Below are positions 34,961 to 45,771 of a stretch of 64,000 bases of DNA, in pieces. Position 1 is the first letter of the stretch, and every line of letters begins with the position of its first letter. This stretch comes from Larix kaempferi (lineage: Eukaryota; Streptophyta; Pinopsida; Pinales; Pinaceae). The position numbers and the translations under genes were made by a program. The stretch spans positions 9,221,001-9,285,000 of the forward strand of contig BSBM01000372.1 in assembly GCA_027924585.1 (NCBI GenBank), in the 5' to 3' direction. A model generated the notes under the pieces. The model was not told the DNA's origin, made no database searches, and saw only the letters and a program-made list of their open reading frames with translations.

Positions 34961-36265
34961 ATTTCAAGATCTAAAACTAGTCGAGGAAGAAACTGTTGAA
35001 TTTCCTCCACTCCAAGAAGAAGATTCGGAAGAAGATGATGAAATTTTGTGTTCTGATATTTCTGATATTTTATCAGACATTAATGAACATGAAATATCAG
35101 GTTCATATTCAGATCCAAATGAGCCCCCTCAGTTTCCAAAGTGGGAAGAAAAGACTCTCAATTCTGCTGGTTCTAACACTGGAAATCCTGCCGATCCAAG
35201 AAGAACTTGAGCAAACTTTCAAAGAGCAGGTATGGATCTTTCATATTCTGATCCATTACTGTCTAATTTTTTATTTATTTTTGATGATAGATTCAGATCC
35301 TAAATCATACTATCATGCCCACCGAGATCCGATATGGAAACCCGCCATGGATGAAGAGTACAATTCTCTTCAGAAAAATGCTACATGGGATCTATTTTCT
35401 CTTCCACCTGGGAGGAAATTAGTTCAATGCAAATGGGTCTACCGAACCAAGGTTGTTGAAGATGGATCAAATTTCAAATACAAATCTAGGTTGGTGGAAA
35501 AAGGATTCTCACAAGTTCATGGTGTGGACTACACAGAAACCTTTGCATTGGTTGCAAAAATGGATTCAATCCGCCTAGTTTTGGAAATTTCCACATCTAA
35601 GCACTAGGAGGTGCACCAAATGGATGTGAAGAATGAATTTCTTCATGGAGATCTTCAAGAACAGATTTACATGAAGCATCCTGAATGCTACATATCAGAT
35701 CCGACATTAGTGTGAAGACTGAAGAAATCATTGTATGGTTTAAAACATGCCCCAAGAGATTGGTACGCAAAGATGGATTCCTTCCTTCTGTCACAAAATT
35801 TTGCAAGATGAAAATCAGATCCAAAAGTGTACCTACAACAACATGAAGGAAATTTTCTGATCATTTTCCTTTATGTTGAGGAACTTTTGATTACAGGAAG
35901 CAGTCTTGCTTCAATCGGCAATATAAAAACCGTACTACATCTAGCATTCGACATGAGTGATTTAGGCCTGCTAAAATAATTTCTTGGCTTAGAGATCACT
36001 CATAATTTTGATGGGATCACCATATCTTAGTCAAAAATATGCTTCAGACCTACTAAACAAGTTTAATATGGAAGATTGTAAAGCGGCACCGTTCCCATTC
36101 CTCTCAGAAATCAGACTTGAGGATGGTGATTCCACACCATTGGTGGATTCTACACTTTATCGACAGTTGATTGGAAGTCTTCTGTACTTGACACACTCTA
36201 GGAATGATATTTATTATGCCGTGAGTGCTGTGTCAAGGTACATACAATAGCCCCATGAGCTTCAC
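34961..36265 (+). pseudogene. copia-2A reverse transcriptase
   Basis: An acidic linker (34970-35280, frame-shifted) leads to RT: YYHAHRDPIWKPAMDEEYNS, KLVQCKWVYRTK, KSRLVEKGFSQVHGVDYTET, then [17 protein letters not shown]. The catalytic motif at 35872-35883 reads YVEE instead of YVDD, so both aspartates are lost. In-frame stops occur at about 35608, 35716, 35811, 35977 and 36030, with a frameshift near 36035. It cannot be active. Confidence 0.9.
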
Positions 36266-36832
36266 TGGAAGGAAACCAAAATAATCTTGCACTATGTCCA
36301 GGGTACTAGACATTTTGGCATTCACTATGTTGCAGATTTTGATCTAGATTTGGTTGGATTCACTGATTTAGATTAGGCGGGTGATAGCATTGATCGGAAA
36401 TCCACTTACGGATATGTTTTCATGATTGGCACAGGGCCTATTTTCTAATCAAGCAAAAATCAAGTCGCCATTTCCTTATCTTCAGCAGAGGCAGAGTATC
36501 GAGGAGCAGTCAATGCTTGCATTCAGGCAGTTTGGATGCAGGGTATTCTAGAAGAGTTTGATATTGGTAGCACCACTTCTACTGTCATATTTTGTGAAAA
36601 TCAGAGTGCTATCAATATCTTGACAAATTTGGTTCAGAGACAGAGGACCAAGCATATCGAGATCCACTTGCACTACATCCGAGAGCTTGTGCATGACAGA
36701 ACCATTGTACTGCAATATTTCCCTACAGAAGAGCAAATTGCAGACATCTTCACCAAGAGCTTCACTAAGAAGAAGTTCTCTTACCTCCATTCACTGTTGG
36801 GGGTGAGTTCTAATATGGTGAGGACATATTAG
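36266..36832 (+). pseudogene. copia-2A RNase H
   Basis: The frame reads HYVQGTRHFGIHYVADFDLD, then DRKSTYGYVFMIGTG, SAEAEYRGAVNACIQAVW and CENQSAINI, ending with EEQIADIFTKSFTKKKFSYL. Two stops, at about 36375 and 36447, break the first half. It ends at 36832, followed by the LTR-proximal non-coding segment. Confidence 0.88.
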
Positions 36833-37009
36833 ATCCTTAAGTGTTCAGTTTGAGGGGGGGGTTTCTTTCCCACTGGGTTTTTCCCTCTTTCCTCACTTAG
36901 ATTTTTTCTAGCATTTTTGGTTTATTTATGTACTGGGTGACCTATGGCCTTTGTTGCTAGGGCCCTTTTATTATTTTTTACTCCTCCATGATATTAGCTT
37001 AAGGGGGGG
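36833..37009 (+). promoter_or_regulatory. copia-2A 3' untranslated region with two purine tracts
   Basis: A run of eight g lies near 36853-36860 and a second, aaggggggg, sits directly before the 3' LTR (37001-37009). The second is the expected primer for plus-strand DNA. Copy B has the same pair (62104-62111 and 62251-62259). Confidence 0.75.
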
Positions 37010-37690
37010 TGTTGGAACATTTTCCAACCACACATTATTTATTTGAGCCTCACAACTTAATTTTCCACTTATCCTAAGTATTTTGACTCAATCATGTGCT
37101 TACATCATCAGCAGATCACATTTTCAGTAAACTAGGCCTCCTCCTATATTCTATGAGCCAACTAGGCCATCAACTGAGCCTCCTCCACCATTCAGGGGGT
37201 GATTTTCATGACTAATGCACACTACTCAGTCCAACTGACAGCATTTACTAGTTTATTCATCCAACTGGAGACTAGAAGGCGCCCTACTACACTGGTTGAC
37301 TTCATCTGGTGATATTTTCACCTACTCTTAAGTTATCTACAGACATAAAGGAACCCTCCCCTATTTTTGGGCAATCAGTTGAGTTTTGAATCAGTTAGTC
37401 TCAGTTAGATAGTTTCAGAGTTAGTTTGAGTCAGTCTTATGGTAGTTAAGTGGTTAACTGATGTGCTGAGTGGTGTTAACTTCCAAGTAAGCCACTCTCA
37501 TGCATTCAATTCGAATGACCACTCTGGAATTCGAATTGCTTGGCTTATTGTAGCCATTGTTACACATTGTAATGCATCTTATGAGTATATGACATTATTT
37601 TACTGTTGCAAACCTTCTGTAGAGTGTTTTTCATACATTTTGTTGCATGCATGTCTAGTAACTATTGTGCTTGTTCTATAGATCTATTGT
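37010..37690 (+). repeat. copia-2A 3' LTR (681 bp, end missing)
   Basis: Begins TGTTGGAACATTTTCC. It stops at ...gatctattgt, about 12 bases short of the normal end, and joins block X through the overlap ttgt. It shares diagnostic bases with the 3' LTR of copy B rather than with its own 5' LTR. Confidence 0.9.
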
Positions 37691-38233
37691 ATAGCTTGAA
37701 TCTCAAATATGATATGGATCGTTGGCACAATCAATCCCCTTACTAGGATAAAATCATGTCACTTTGCACAAATGATCAAGATCTAAAAGTCTTATCCGTG
37801 CGATGTAATCTTAGACGTTCATGACAACGCCCATTGTGTTATGTCTTGATCACTTCTTTTAGTGTGAATAGACAAGATCAATTGATTTGACTTGCATGAT
37901 ACAATCTCACTCGTTTATGATGATGTTCCCAATGATATGTCCCTATCATCTTATTCTGCACTAATAGTTAGGATTAAATAATCTAATGTACCTGATCAAT
38001 TCTTGACCGTTCACAATGTGACCCCTCCTATTATGTCCTAGTTATGTTTCTTTGTGTGAATGGATGTGATTCGTCAGTAGGATTTGTTTGATTTAATCTA
38101 GATTGTTAAACGCATAACTCCAACCTTTAAACTCTAGATTGTTGCACACCATCAAATCTAGATATATTTATCACAACTGTTCCATCATCCTCTATCTACC
38201 ATCCGAACTATGAACCCATGGTCTGGAAACCTA
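37687..38233 (+). repeat. 547-bp block X, right copy of locus A
   Basis: Second direct copy of 31187-31733. It continues without a break into tagacctctattaac, the flank that the left copy lost at the copia insertion. Confidence 0.9.
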
Positions 38234-38480
38234 GACCTCTATTAACAAACAAAATTGAGATTTTTACTAATTTCAAGAAATTTCTTCAACCTTTTCTTAG
38301 AATAATCTACCATTCATGTTGACAGCCACAGGATCTAATCCATGTGATCTATCAAAACACCATTTGATGAATTAAACCACAGATCTCTTAGAGGCATTTC
38401 AGCAAACACTTTGTTTGTAAACTCTGATTTCTTCTCGTAACCACTGATTCCATCTCATATATCTCCAATGTTGTAACCAA

Positions 38481-38494
38481 GAGCTCTGATACCA
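38481..38494 (-). promoter_or_regulatory. Primer-binding site of a minus-strand LTR element
   Basis: On the minus strand TGGTATCAGAGCTC, matching plant initiator tRNA-Met, three bases from the LTR end at 38498. The equivalent in copy B (63730-63743) carries changes. Confidence 0.72.
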
Positions 38495-38497
38495 CTT

Positions 38498-39915
38498 TGT
38501 AATGTCCCCATCCATCATTTTTACCATAGGATGTGTAGTTAGTGATACCTTTATTCAAAATTTCACCCTATGGAGTCCATTATTCAAATTCCAAACTAAT
38601 TTAACCTCTCATGAAAGCCAAAATTTAAAGAGTATGGGTGTATATGAATAAATATAAAATGCAATGAAATAACAACAATACACACACACACACACATCAT
38701 GCATAAACATTCACACATAACATGAAGCAAACATAATTTGCATATTCATAAACAACAATGAATACTTATCTTTCAATTGAAGAAGACCCAAGAAACTAGA
38801 TGTGTAAGAGCGATCTTTACCCAATCATAGGAATCAACTGCATATACCACCCCCAAGTAGGGATATGAGACTACCAAGGTGAAGGAAAAAAACTATGGGC
38901 TTCGCTTTCTCTCTACCCAACTTATTTTCTTTCATGCTTAGCCAATCTTCTAACCACAAAGTTCTATAGGCATCTTAGTAAAGCATCCCATCCATGGAAC
39001 ACTCTTCCACTACCCCACACAACACAAGGACGAACTACTCTTTCTATGTTGAATAGTATGTTTCTCTCAAATTACCCAACCCTTATAGAGCTCTTTAGTA
39101 TGTACAAAAAGAGTCCAACTTGTTGTATGCTTTGAAAGAACCTTTTGTAAAATCAATTCATGGCTTCTTAAGCATTTAGAAGGAACAAATAAACAATAGG
39201 TAAATGATTCCTATCTTTCTTGAGTTCTATGGTCACCTACTACCATCCCATTCACTCTAATGCATGCAACTTCCTCTTCATAGTGTTAATTTTGTGGTTA
39301 ATTTCATAGTTTGGTAATTGGCAATGGAGAGAACATTCAAAAACTATGTAGTGTCACGATTTTGCATGGAGAATGAGTGATAGTCTTCAATGGAGATGAG
39401 AAGATTGGTGAAAATACAATTGACATTACTTTTAAGCATAGAATGAAGGACTCTTATAATTTCCATAAAAAATATATTCATCCTATGCTTCCATAACTTC
39501 ATGATAATAATTTTCCACCAACCTCACATATACATTCAATGATTGGATTTGATAATTCAGTGGAAGTAAATGTCTTATTTAAGAAACATGGCATAAATTA
39601 AAGGAGTTCTAAGGTTGACACATAGTAAAGAGGATTTATTTTTCCATAGGACACCTTTCCTCTTCCCCTCTAGTTCTCTTTACACAACCATTTTGGACCA
39701 TTATATTATTTTCCAACACAATATTTATGTAGCTGTTAAATCATCACGATAAGTTAGCTAAGACATGAACCATAAATGCATATTCGCATCATACATCCCT
39801 AGCCACTAATCAAGCCTTGACTTTGAGCTCCGTACTAGGAATTTTACTAGCATATTTACATTATTTTATATAATCTCATTTAATACATTCCAAAGGTCAA
39901 AACTAGGATGTTACA
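38498..39915 (-). repeat. LTR of a minus-strand retrotransposon (about 1.4 kb)
   Basis: The plus-strand edges are TGTAATGTCC and GGATGTTACA, an inverted TG...CA pair, with a tRNA-Met primer site just outside the left edge. This is the layout of a 5' LTR on the minus strand. Such LTR ends are common in plant chromovirus-type (Del/Tekay) gypsy elements, but no pol is left to confirm this. Its leader would run left through 38234-38480 and perhaps through blocks X, so copia-2 may have inserted in that leader. An (AC)n run lies near 38680-38695. Confidence 0.65.
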
Positions 39916-40500
39916 CCATGTCAACAAAGGATTTAAATTTGATGGTTGAGGGATAGCTCCCACAACTAAATGGTGCAATAAATCCTAATGTGCAATGTAG
40001 ATATGCTACAATCCACAAAAAATCCCACTGGATCAATACAAGATGGACATTGGAAAACATGAACTTATGACCAATTACACATTATTTAAAGAAGAAAGAG
40101 TTTACTTTCATCTTCTTCTATGCAGTGCATCATTGTTCGTATTCACATAGTAGGCAAAAGAACGTTGTTAAGCTAATTGAACAAATTCAGATAAAAAAAT
40201 ACCATAGTTGATAAGGCCGCCCATATTTCTCTGAATGTCAATACATATTTGATAGATTTTGGTGAAAGGACTATGAGTTGGAATTGTAGCATCTACCTAT
40301 TCAAACCTTGAAGGTCATAATAAACTCTCAAGAGAAGCCATTGCAACAGTGTAGGGTACAAGTCTCCCCATGTTTAATGTGATAGAGGCCCATGATAAAT
40401 GTTTATATTTACAAGGTTAATGTGATAGAGCATGTACTTGGATGTGCTTGCTACCGAATGCAATGTGACATCCTTGTAAAATTCCAATTGCTTTTTTTTC
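39916..40500. other. Intergenic, no gene recognised
   Basis: About 600 bases between the LTR and the palindrome. No repeat, frame or motif was recognised. Confidence 0.5.
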
Positions 40501-40539
40501 TCTCCTCACAAATATATTTGCACTTGTAGGGGGTTATGT

Positions 40540-42165
40540 CCCATCAACATACTTTTTGGACCAATCAAAAAATTGTAATAAAATATTTTTTAAAAATATA
40601 GAGATTATTTCTTTCTTTTTAAATATTGTATTTAAAATATTATTAATGATTTATGTCTCATGAATATCCTCTTTGACCAATCAACAAAATGAATAAGTGG
40701 AATTTAACATTTTTTTTTTTTTTTCAAAAATTTCAGTTTAATAAATTGTTTTTTGAAAACATTGGAAATTTTTCTAAAAAAATATAACATGAACCCAAAC
40801 TCATGAAAAGTCAAACCACTTTGACTTGCAGATAAAAATATACTCTAGACATATAATGTAGAGTGGCTAGTAAATGGGAAATCATAAAAATGTATAAAAA
40901 ATTATAAATGTTAGTCACATTAAGAAATATGTTTCTTCATAAAAACATTAAAATAAAAATATATAAAATTGGTCATATCAAAATCAAAACATTACTTGTG
41001 AAGTGACAATAATTAGTTTTAGTGAACAAAAGTAAACAATGACATTTAAAGTTGCCAAATGACACCTTTAGAAAATTCCATATTAAATATTTTTAATTTT
41101 CTTTAGTGTTTTAAAAGTAAAGTTACACTCTAAGGAGTTTATGTCACATGGTTAACTTCTTTCACCAATTGCAAAGGGTGAAACTTAAAATTTCTGAAAT
41201 TTATTTTTGGTTTTCAAAAAATTCAATTTAATAAATTATTTTTTGAAAACATTGAAAAACTTTATAAAAACTTATAACATGAAACTCAAATGATGCAAAG
41301 TTAAAAAACTTTGACTTGAAAATAAAAAAGTATACTCCCTACTTTGGCATGCTTTGGTATCAAAGGAGTATATTTTTCATTTACAAATCAAAGTGCTTTG
41401 ACTTTGCATTAGTTCAATTTCATGTTACATTTTTTTTACAAAGTTTTTCAATGTTTTCAAAAAACAATTTATTAAATCTATTTTTTCGAAAATTAAAAAT
41501 GAATTACAAAAAATTTAAATTCCACTCATTCCAATTTTTGAGTGGTTAAAGAGATTATCCATGGACATAAATCTATGAGCGTTGACCTTATTTTAAAACA
41601 TAGAAAATAAAATTAAAAACATTTAATATGAAATTTTCTAAAAGTGCAATGTGACAATCTTCAAATGTGATTGGGGACTTTTGTTTACTAAAAAAATTGT
41701 TGTCACTTTTCATGTGATGTTTTGATTTTAATGTGGCCAATTCTATATAAATTTATTCTAATGTTTTTATAAATTGATGTGGCACATTTTATAAATTCAT
41801 GTTTTTTTTGTGATTTTTCATTTATTTTCTCAATTTCCATATTCAATTTATATTTTGAAGAAATATATTTTTCATTTGCAAATCAAAAATATTTTTAACT
41901 TTGCATCAAATCACTCTCATGTTATATAGTTTTAATAAATTTTGCAATGTTTTTAATAAACAATTTATCAAATTTATTTATTTTAAAATTAAAAATACAT
42001 TTAAAATTTGTTAAAACATAAATATATGAACCATGTGACTTTAGTTTAAAAATATAAAATTAAAATTAAAAATATTTATATTTTTTAAATGTTATAATTT
42101 TTAAAAACTATTTTTATTAAATTTTTAATTATTTTCTCAATTTTTATATTTAACTAAATTTATTA
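40540..42165. repeat. Large imperfect palindrome, ~0.8-kb arms
   Basis: The left arm (about 40700-41338) matches the reverse complement of the right arm (41365 to about 42050), with weaker matching outward to about 40540 and 42165. The 26-base centre is 41339-41364. Matching landmarks: tttgaaaacattgaaaaact at 41245 against its complement near 41440; ttagaaaattccatattaaat at about 41070 against its complement near 41620; aaaatcaaaacatta at 40980 against its complement near 41725. Within the arms a 120-bp segment recurs directly about 490 bp apart (near 40726 and 41220). The phrase ttatgtc.cat also recurs at 40526, 40653 and 41141, and inverted near 41570. No coding capacity. It could be a fold-back transposon or an old inverted duplication. 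Confidence 0.82.
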
Positions 42166-42854
42166 TTCTTTTAAACTTTATATTTGACAGATTTCTTTTT
42201 GAAATTATTCTATATACAAATTAAGTGTACATGTTTTTCCTCATAAGGAAATCACACAAGTTAGACTCCATATATTCCTATGGTAACTTTATCTACATTG
42301 TCAAAAAAACACGTGATTGAAATATTATAGAGATAATATAAAATCTTAATTTGATTATTTAAAATTATTTTTGAAACACTATATTTTAGTGATATTTTCC
42401 ATAATGTTTAATTTAATTATAAAATTAAAATTTAAAAAATATTTAATTTAATATTTTTTAAAAATTAAAAAAATTAAAAATACTAAAAACTGGCAAAAGG
42501 CCCAAAAGGCTCAGCTATCTATCTTTTTATCAATAAAAAGAACCTCTTCTAAGGTGTACACATTTTTTTAATTTATTGTGGATAACTTATTATATTTCAA
42601 CTTGTGTTTAAATATTTATATTTTTTAATAATAATAAATTTTTAAAATTTTTTATATTCTTTTATTAATAATTTTAATAATAATGTTAAATTTAATAAAT
42701 ATTTAAATTATTTTATTAATAATAATAATTTTATTTTAAAATAAAAATAAATAAAATAAAATTTAAAGTAAATAAAATTTTAATATTTGATTATTATTTG
42801 TATTTTAATTATTGATAATATATATATTTTTATTAATAATAATAATCTTTTATT
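42166..42854. other. Extremely AT-rich spacer
   Basis: Nearly 700 bases almost entirely of a and t, mostly aat/att runs, with no gene or repeat border visible. It ends exactly where homology of copy B begins. Confidence 0.7.
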
Positions 42855-43776
42855 CTAGAGTTCTTGTAACATGCAATTGCTAATAACTTGTAAGTGACTT
42901 TCATTATTATCTAGGCTATCAAATAATAGGAAACCAATAACAATAACAATCGGTTTACTTTAAATGCTCCAGGATAGACATATCCTACTTATATCATGGA
43001 AAAAGAATAAAAAATGGTTATTCTGGTTAAAATGATGAAGGTTAAGGTAGAAAAAAGGTGAGTCAATACTAAAAAATGTGCCAAAATGGGGAATTAACAC
43101 TGAGAAAACTTCACTTGACAAAGATGTTCTTAATGTCGAGGAGGTAAAAATGTTTAAATAATAAAATTTTCCAGTTTTGAATTCTTTAGTCACTTTTCCC
43201 TTCTGCAATATTTTAAAAATCCTTAAAGTGTCATAAAATAGTGGATTTTGGCCTGTCTATGCATCCCATTCCAAATTATTTAGAATTTTGTCATATTCTA
43301 CAGAGGGTTTTTTCATGCCTGGTCATAAACTGCAATGTCCAATTTTAATCACCAACAGGGCTTCTGGTTGGGTGTTTGATTAGGGTCTTCAAAAACTACT
43401 AATCATCATTTTCTAGAAATTTTGAGCTGAGTCATGGATCCACCCTTATTGGCATTTTTGTAGCCATCATCATTGTAGACATATCCCAAAAAATTTGTCG
43501 AAACCTGACTTAATATGATCGTGCAATGCCCAAAACAAGAAAATGGCTAGAATTTTTTTTTTATTAAAACAATGTGTACATTAATGTGGCACCTGGATGA
43601 TGTGGCATGTCACATTTTATGTGGTGATGTGGCAACATTACCACCTATATCCTTTGTGGCATACTTTAGTGCTTTCATGTTATATTCCTCAATCCCCACC
43701 TTCGATGTCATCGTGCCACAAGAGATTCCCACCACAACTTTTAACACTACAAAAGAATCATGTGATCAAATATGAG

Positions 43777-44323
43777 TTGTATAACTTGAATCTCAAATAT
43801 AATATGGATCGTTGGCACAATCAACCCCCTTACTAGGATCAAATCATGTCACTTTGCACAAATGATCAAGATCTAAAAGTCTTATCCGTGTGATGTAATC
43901 TTAGACGTTCATGACAACGCCCATTGTGTTATGTCTTGATCACTTCTTTTAATGTGAATAGACAATATCAACTGATTTGACTTGCATGATACAATCTCAC
44001 TCATTTATGATGATGTTCCCCATGATATGTCCCTATCATCTTATTTTGCACTAATATTTAGGATTAACTAATCTAATCTCCCTAATCAATTCTTGATTGT
44101 TTGCAACGTGACCCCTCCTATTATGCGCTAGTTATGTTTCTTTGTGTGAATGGATTTGATTCGTCAGTAGGAGTTGTTTGATTTAATATAGGTTGTTAAA
44201 TGCATAACTCCAACTTTTAAACTCTAGATTGTTGCACACCATCAAATCTAGAGATATTTATCACAACGGTTCCGTCATCCTCTATCTACCATCCGAACTA
44301 TGAACCCATGGTTTGGCAACCTA
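43777..44323 (+). repeat. 547-bp block X, left copy of locus B
   Basis: Direct repeat of 62936-63482 and of both blocks in locus A. It ends ...aaccta immediately before the copia-2B LTR. Confidence 0.9.
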
Positions 44324-45018
44324 TGTTGGAGCATTTTCCAACCACACATCATTTATTTGAGCCTCACAGCTTAATTTGCCACTTATCCTAAGTATTTTGA
44401 CTCAATCATGTGCTTATATCATCAACAGATCACAGTTCCAGTAAATTGGGCCTCCTGCTACATTCTAGGAGCCAACTGGGCCATCAACTGAGCCTCCTCC
44501 ACCATTCAGGGGGTGATTTGCATGACTAATGCGCAGTACTCAGTCCAACTAGAAACATTTACTAGTTTATTAATCCAACTGGAGAATAGAGGGCACGCTA
44601 CTACACTGGTTGACTTCATTTGGTGATATTTTCACCTACCTTTTAGTTAACTATAGACATAAAGGCGCCCTCCCTTATTTTTGGGAAATCAGTTGAGTTT
44701 TGAATCAGTTAGACTCAGTTAAACAGTTTCAGAGTCAGTTTTAGTCAGTCTTATGGTAGTTGAGTGGTTAACTGATGTGCCGAGTGGTGTTAACTGCCAA
44801 GTAAGCCACTCTCATGCATTCAATTCGAATAACCACTCTGGAATTCGAATTGCTTCGCTTATTGTAGCCATTGTTACACATTGTAATGTATCTTCTGATT
44901 ATATGACATTATTTTACTATTGCAAACCTTCTACACAGTGTTTTTCATACATTTTGCTTCATGTGTCTTTAGTAATTGTTGTGCTTGTTACATAGATATG
45001 TTGTGCTTGAATTTTTCA
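44324..45018 (+). repeat. copia-2B 5' LTR (695 bp)
   Basis: Starts TGTTGGAGCATTTTCC and ends TTTTTCA before the primer site. Its diagnostic bases (gagc near the start, agttccagtaaattggg) match the 5' LTR of copia-2A. Confidence 0.92.
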
Positions 45019-45030
45019 TGGTATCAGAGC
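45019..45030 (+). promoter_or_regulatory. copia-2B primer-binding site
   Basis: tggtatcagagc, an exact complement of the 3' end of plant initiator tRNA-Met, adjoining the LTR. Confidence 0.92.
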
Positions 45031-45294
45031 CATGGCAGGGACAAGACAACTCTTCTGTAGAGATTTCATATGAAGATTGAGCAACTTTGCTAAAAAATAT
45101 TGCAGCAGTTTTCTGTAGTTGGAGCACTTTCTGCAGTTGCAGCTATTGCTCAAAATATTCTAACACTGCACCATAAGCTGAAAGTTTTCCACATAATTCC
45201 TAGATATTGTGCATCCGACTCTTCAAGCTTACTTGATAGTCTATGTCGGGTGTGATGCAACTTAAAAAGTGCAGGTTTTCGACCCAAAAAGTTT

Positions 45295-45771
45295 TTGTTT
45301 GTATGTGATTGCAGGTTTCAGCCTGAAAGCTCGTGCATGAAGAAAAATATTGATCAGATGGCCCTTCTCTTGGAGAAAAACAACATTACTCTTCTTGATG
45401 GCGCAAGGAAGAAGGACAATAATGATCATGCAGAAAGAGGTCATGCACTCATGGAAAGTGTTTCGAATTCTACATCTCTTCTCATAGATTCAGGAGATTT
45501 GAATCACATGGTTGCAAGCAAAGACTCCTTCTCATCATTAGACTCCAACAGCTGCATCTCCATCCACATGGGAGATGATTTACAAATTTCTTTGAAAGGA
45601 AAAGGTACTATTTATTCAGAAGATGACAGTTTTCAAAATGTTCTCTATGTTCCTTCTCTAACTTCGAACCCGCTTTCTATGTATCAGATGACACATACTG
45701 GTTTTCCCAAGAAGGTTGTATTCATCCCTAATGATGTTGAAATTTCTGATATTTCCACCGAAACGCTATGA
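45295..45771 (+). pseudogene. copia-2B protease, gag deleted
   Basis: A 158-codon frame in which leader sequence (MFVCDCRFQ) is joined directly to the end of the zinc-knuckle region (PESSCMKKN). Gag proper is missing. Relative to copy A, 822 bases (about 32721-33542) are gone, with the four bases tttc at both edges. The protease follows with LLIDSGDLNHMV, the same altered active site as copy A, and NVLYVPSL. It ends at the frameshift shared with copy A. The leader ATG is unlikely to be a real start. Confidence 0.85.

Larger units (their letters stand above)
31734..37690 (+). mobile_element. copia-2A: Ty1/copia element, about 6.0 kb
   Basis: Plus-strand copia element with 5' LTR 31734-32419, initiator tRNA-Met primer site, gag, protease, integrase, RT, RNase H, purine tract (37001-37009) and 3' LTR 37010-37690. 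The 3' LTR lacks its last bases and joins block X at the shared letters ttgt. Gag-pol is broken by several frameshifts and stops. The RT active site is mutated and the protease active site altered. Copia-2B shares many of these defects. Confidence 0.92.
30263..38745 (+). repeat. Segmental duplication, copy A
   Basis: Colinear with 42855-64000 once gypsy-2 is removed. Homology starts at ctaga.ttcttgtaac in both and in B runs off the window end, equivalent to about 38745 here. It includes the left flank, the 547-bp block, copia-2, the second 547-bp block, and the primer site and start of a minus-strand LTR. Both copies share the same odd junctions, so they descend from one already-occupied locus. 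Confidence 0.9.

Noticed and set aside
40700-41960. The palindrome as a microRNA or siRNA precursor gene
   Set aside because: The arms are far longer and more diverged than a miRNA precursor. Small-RNA production is possible but not visible from sequence.
45295-45330. tgtgattgcag followed by the gag join in copia-2B read as a spliced intron
   Set aside because: The missing 822 bases in copy A have no GT start or AG end at the join. The tttc overlap fits a deletion.
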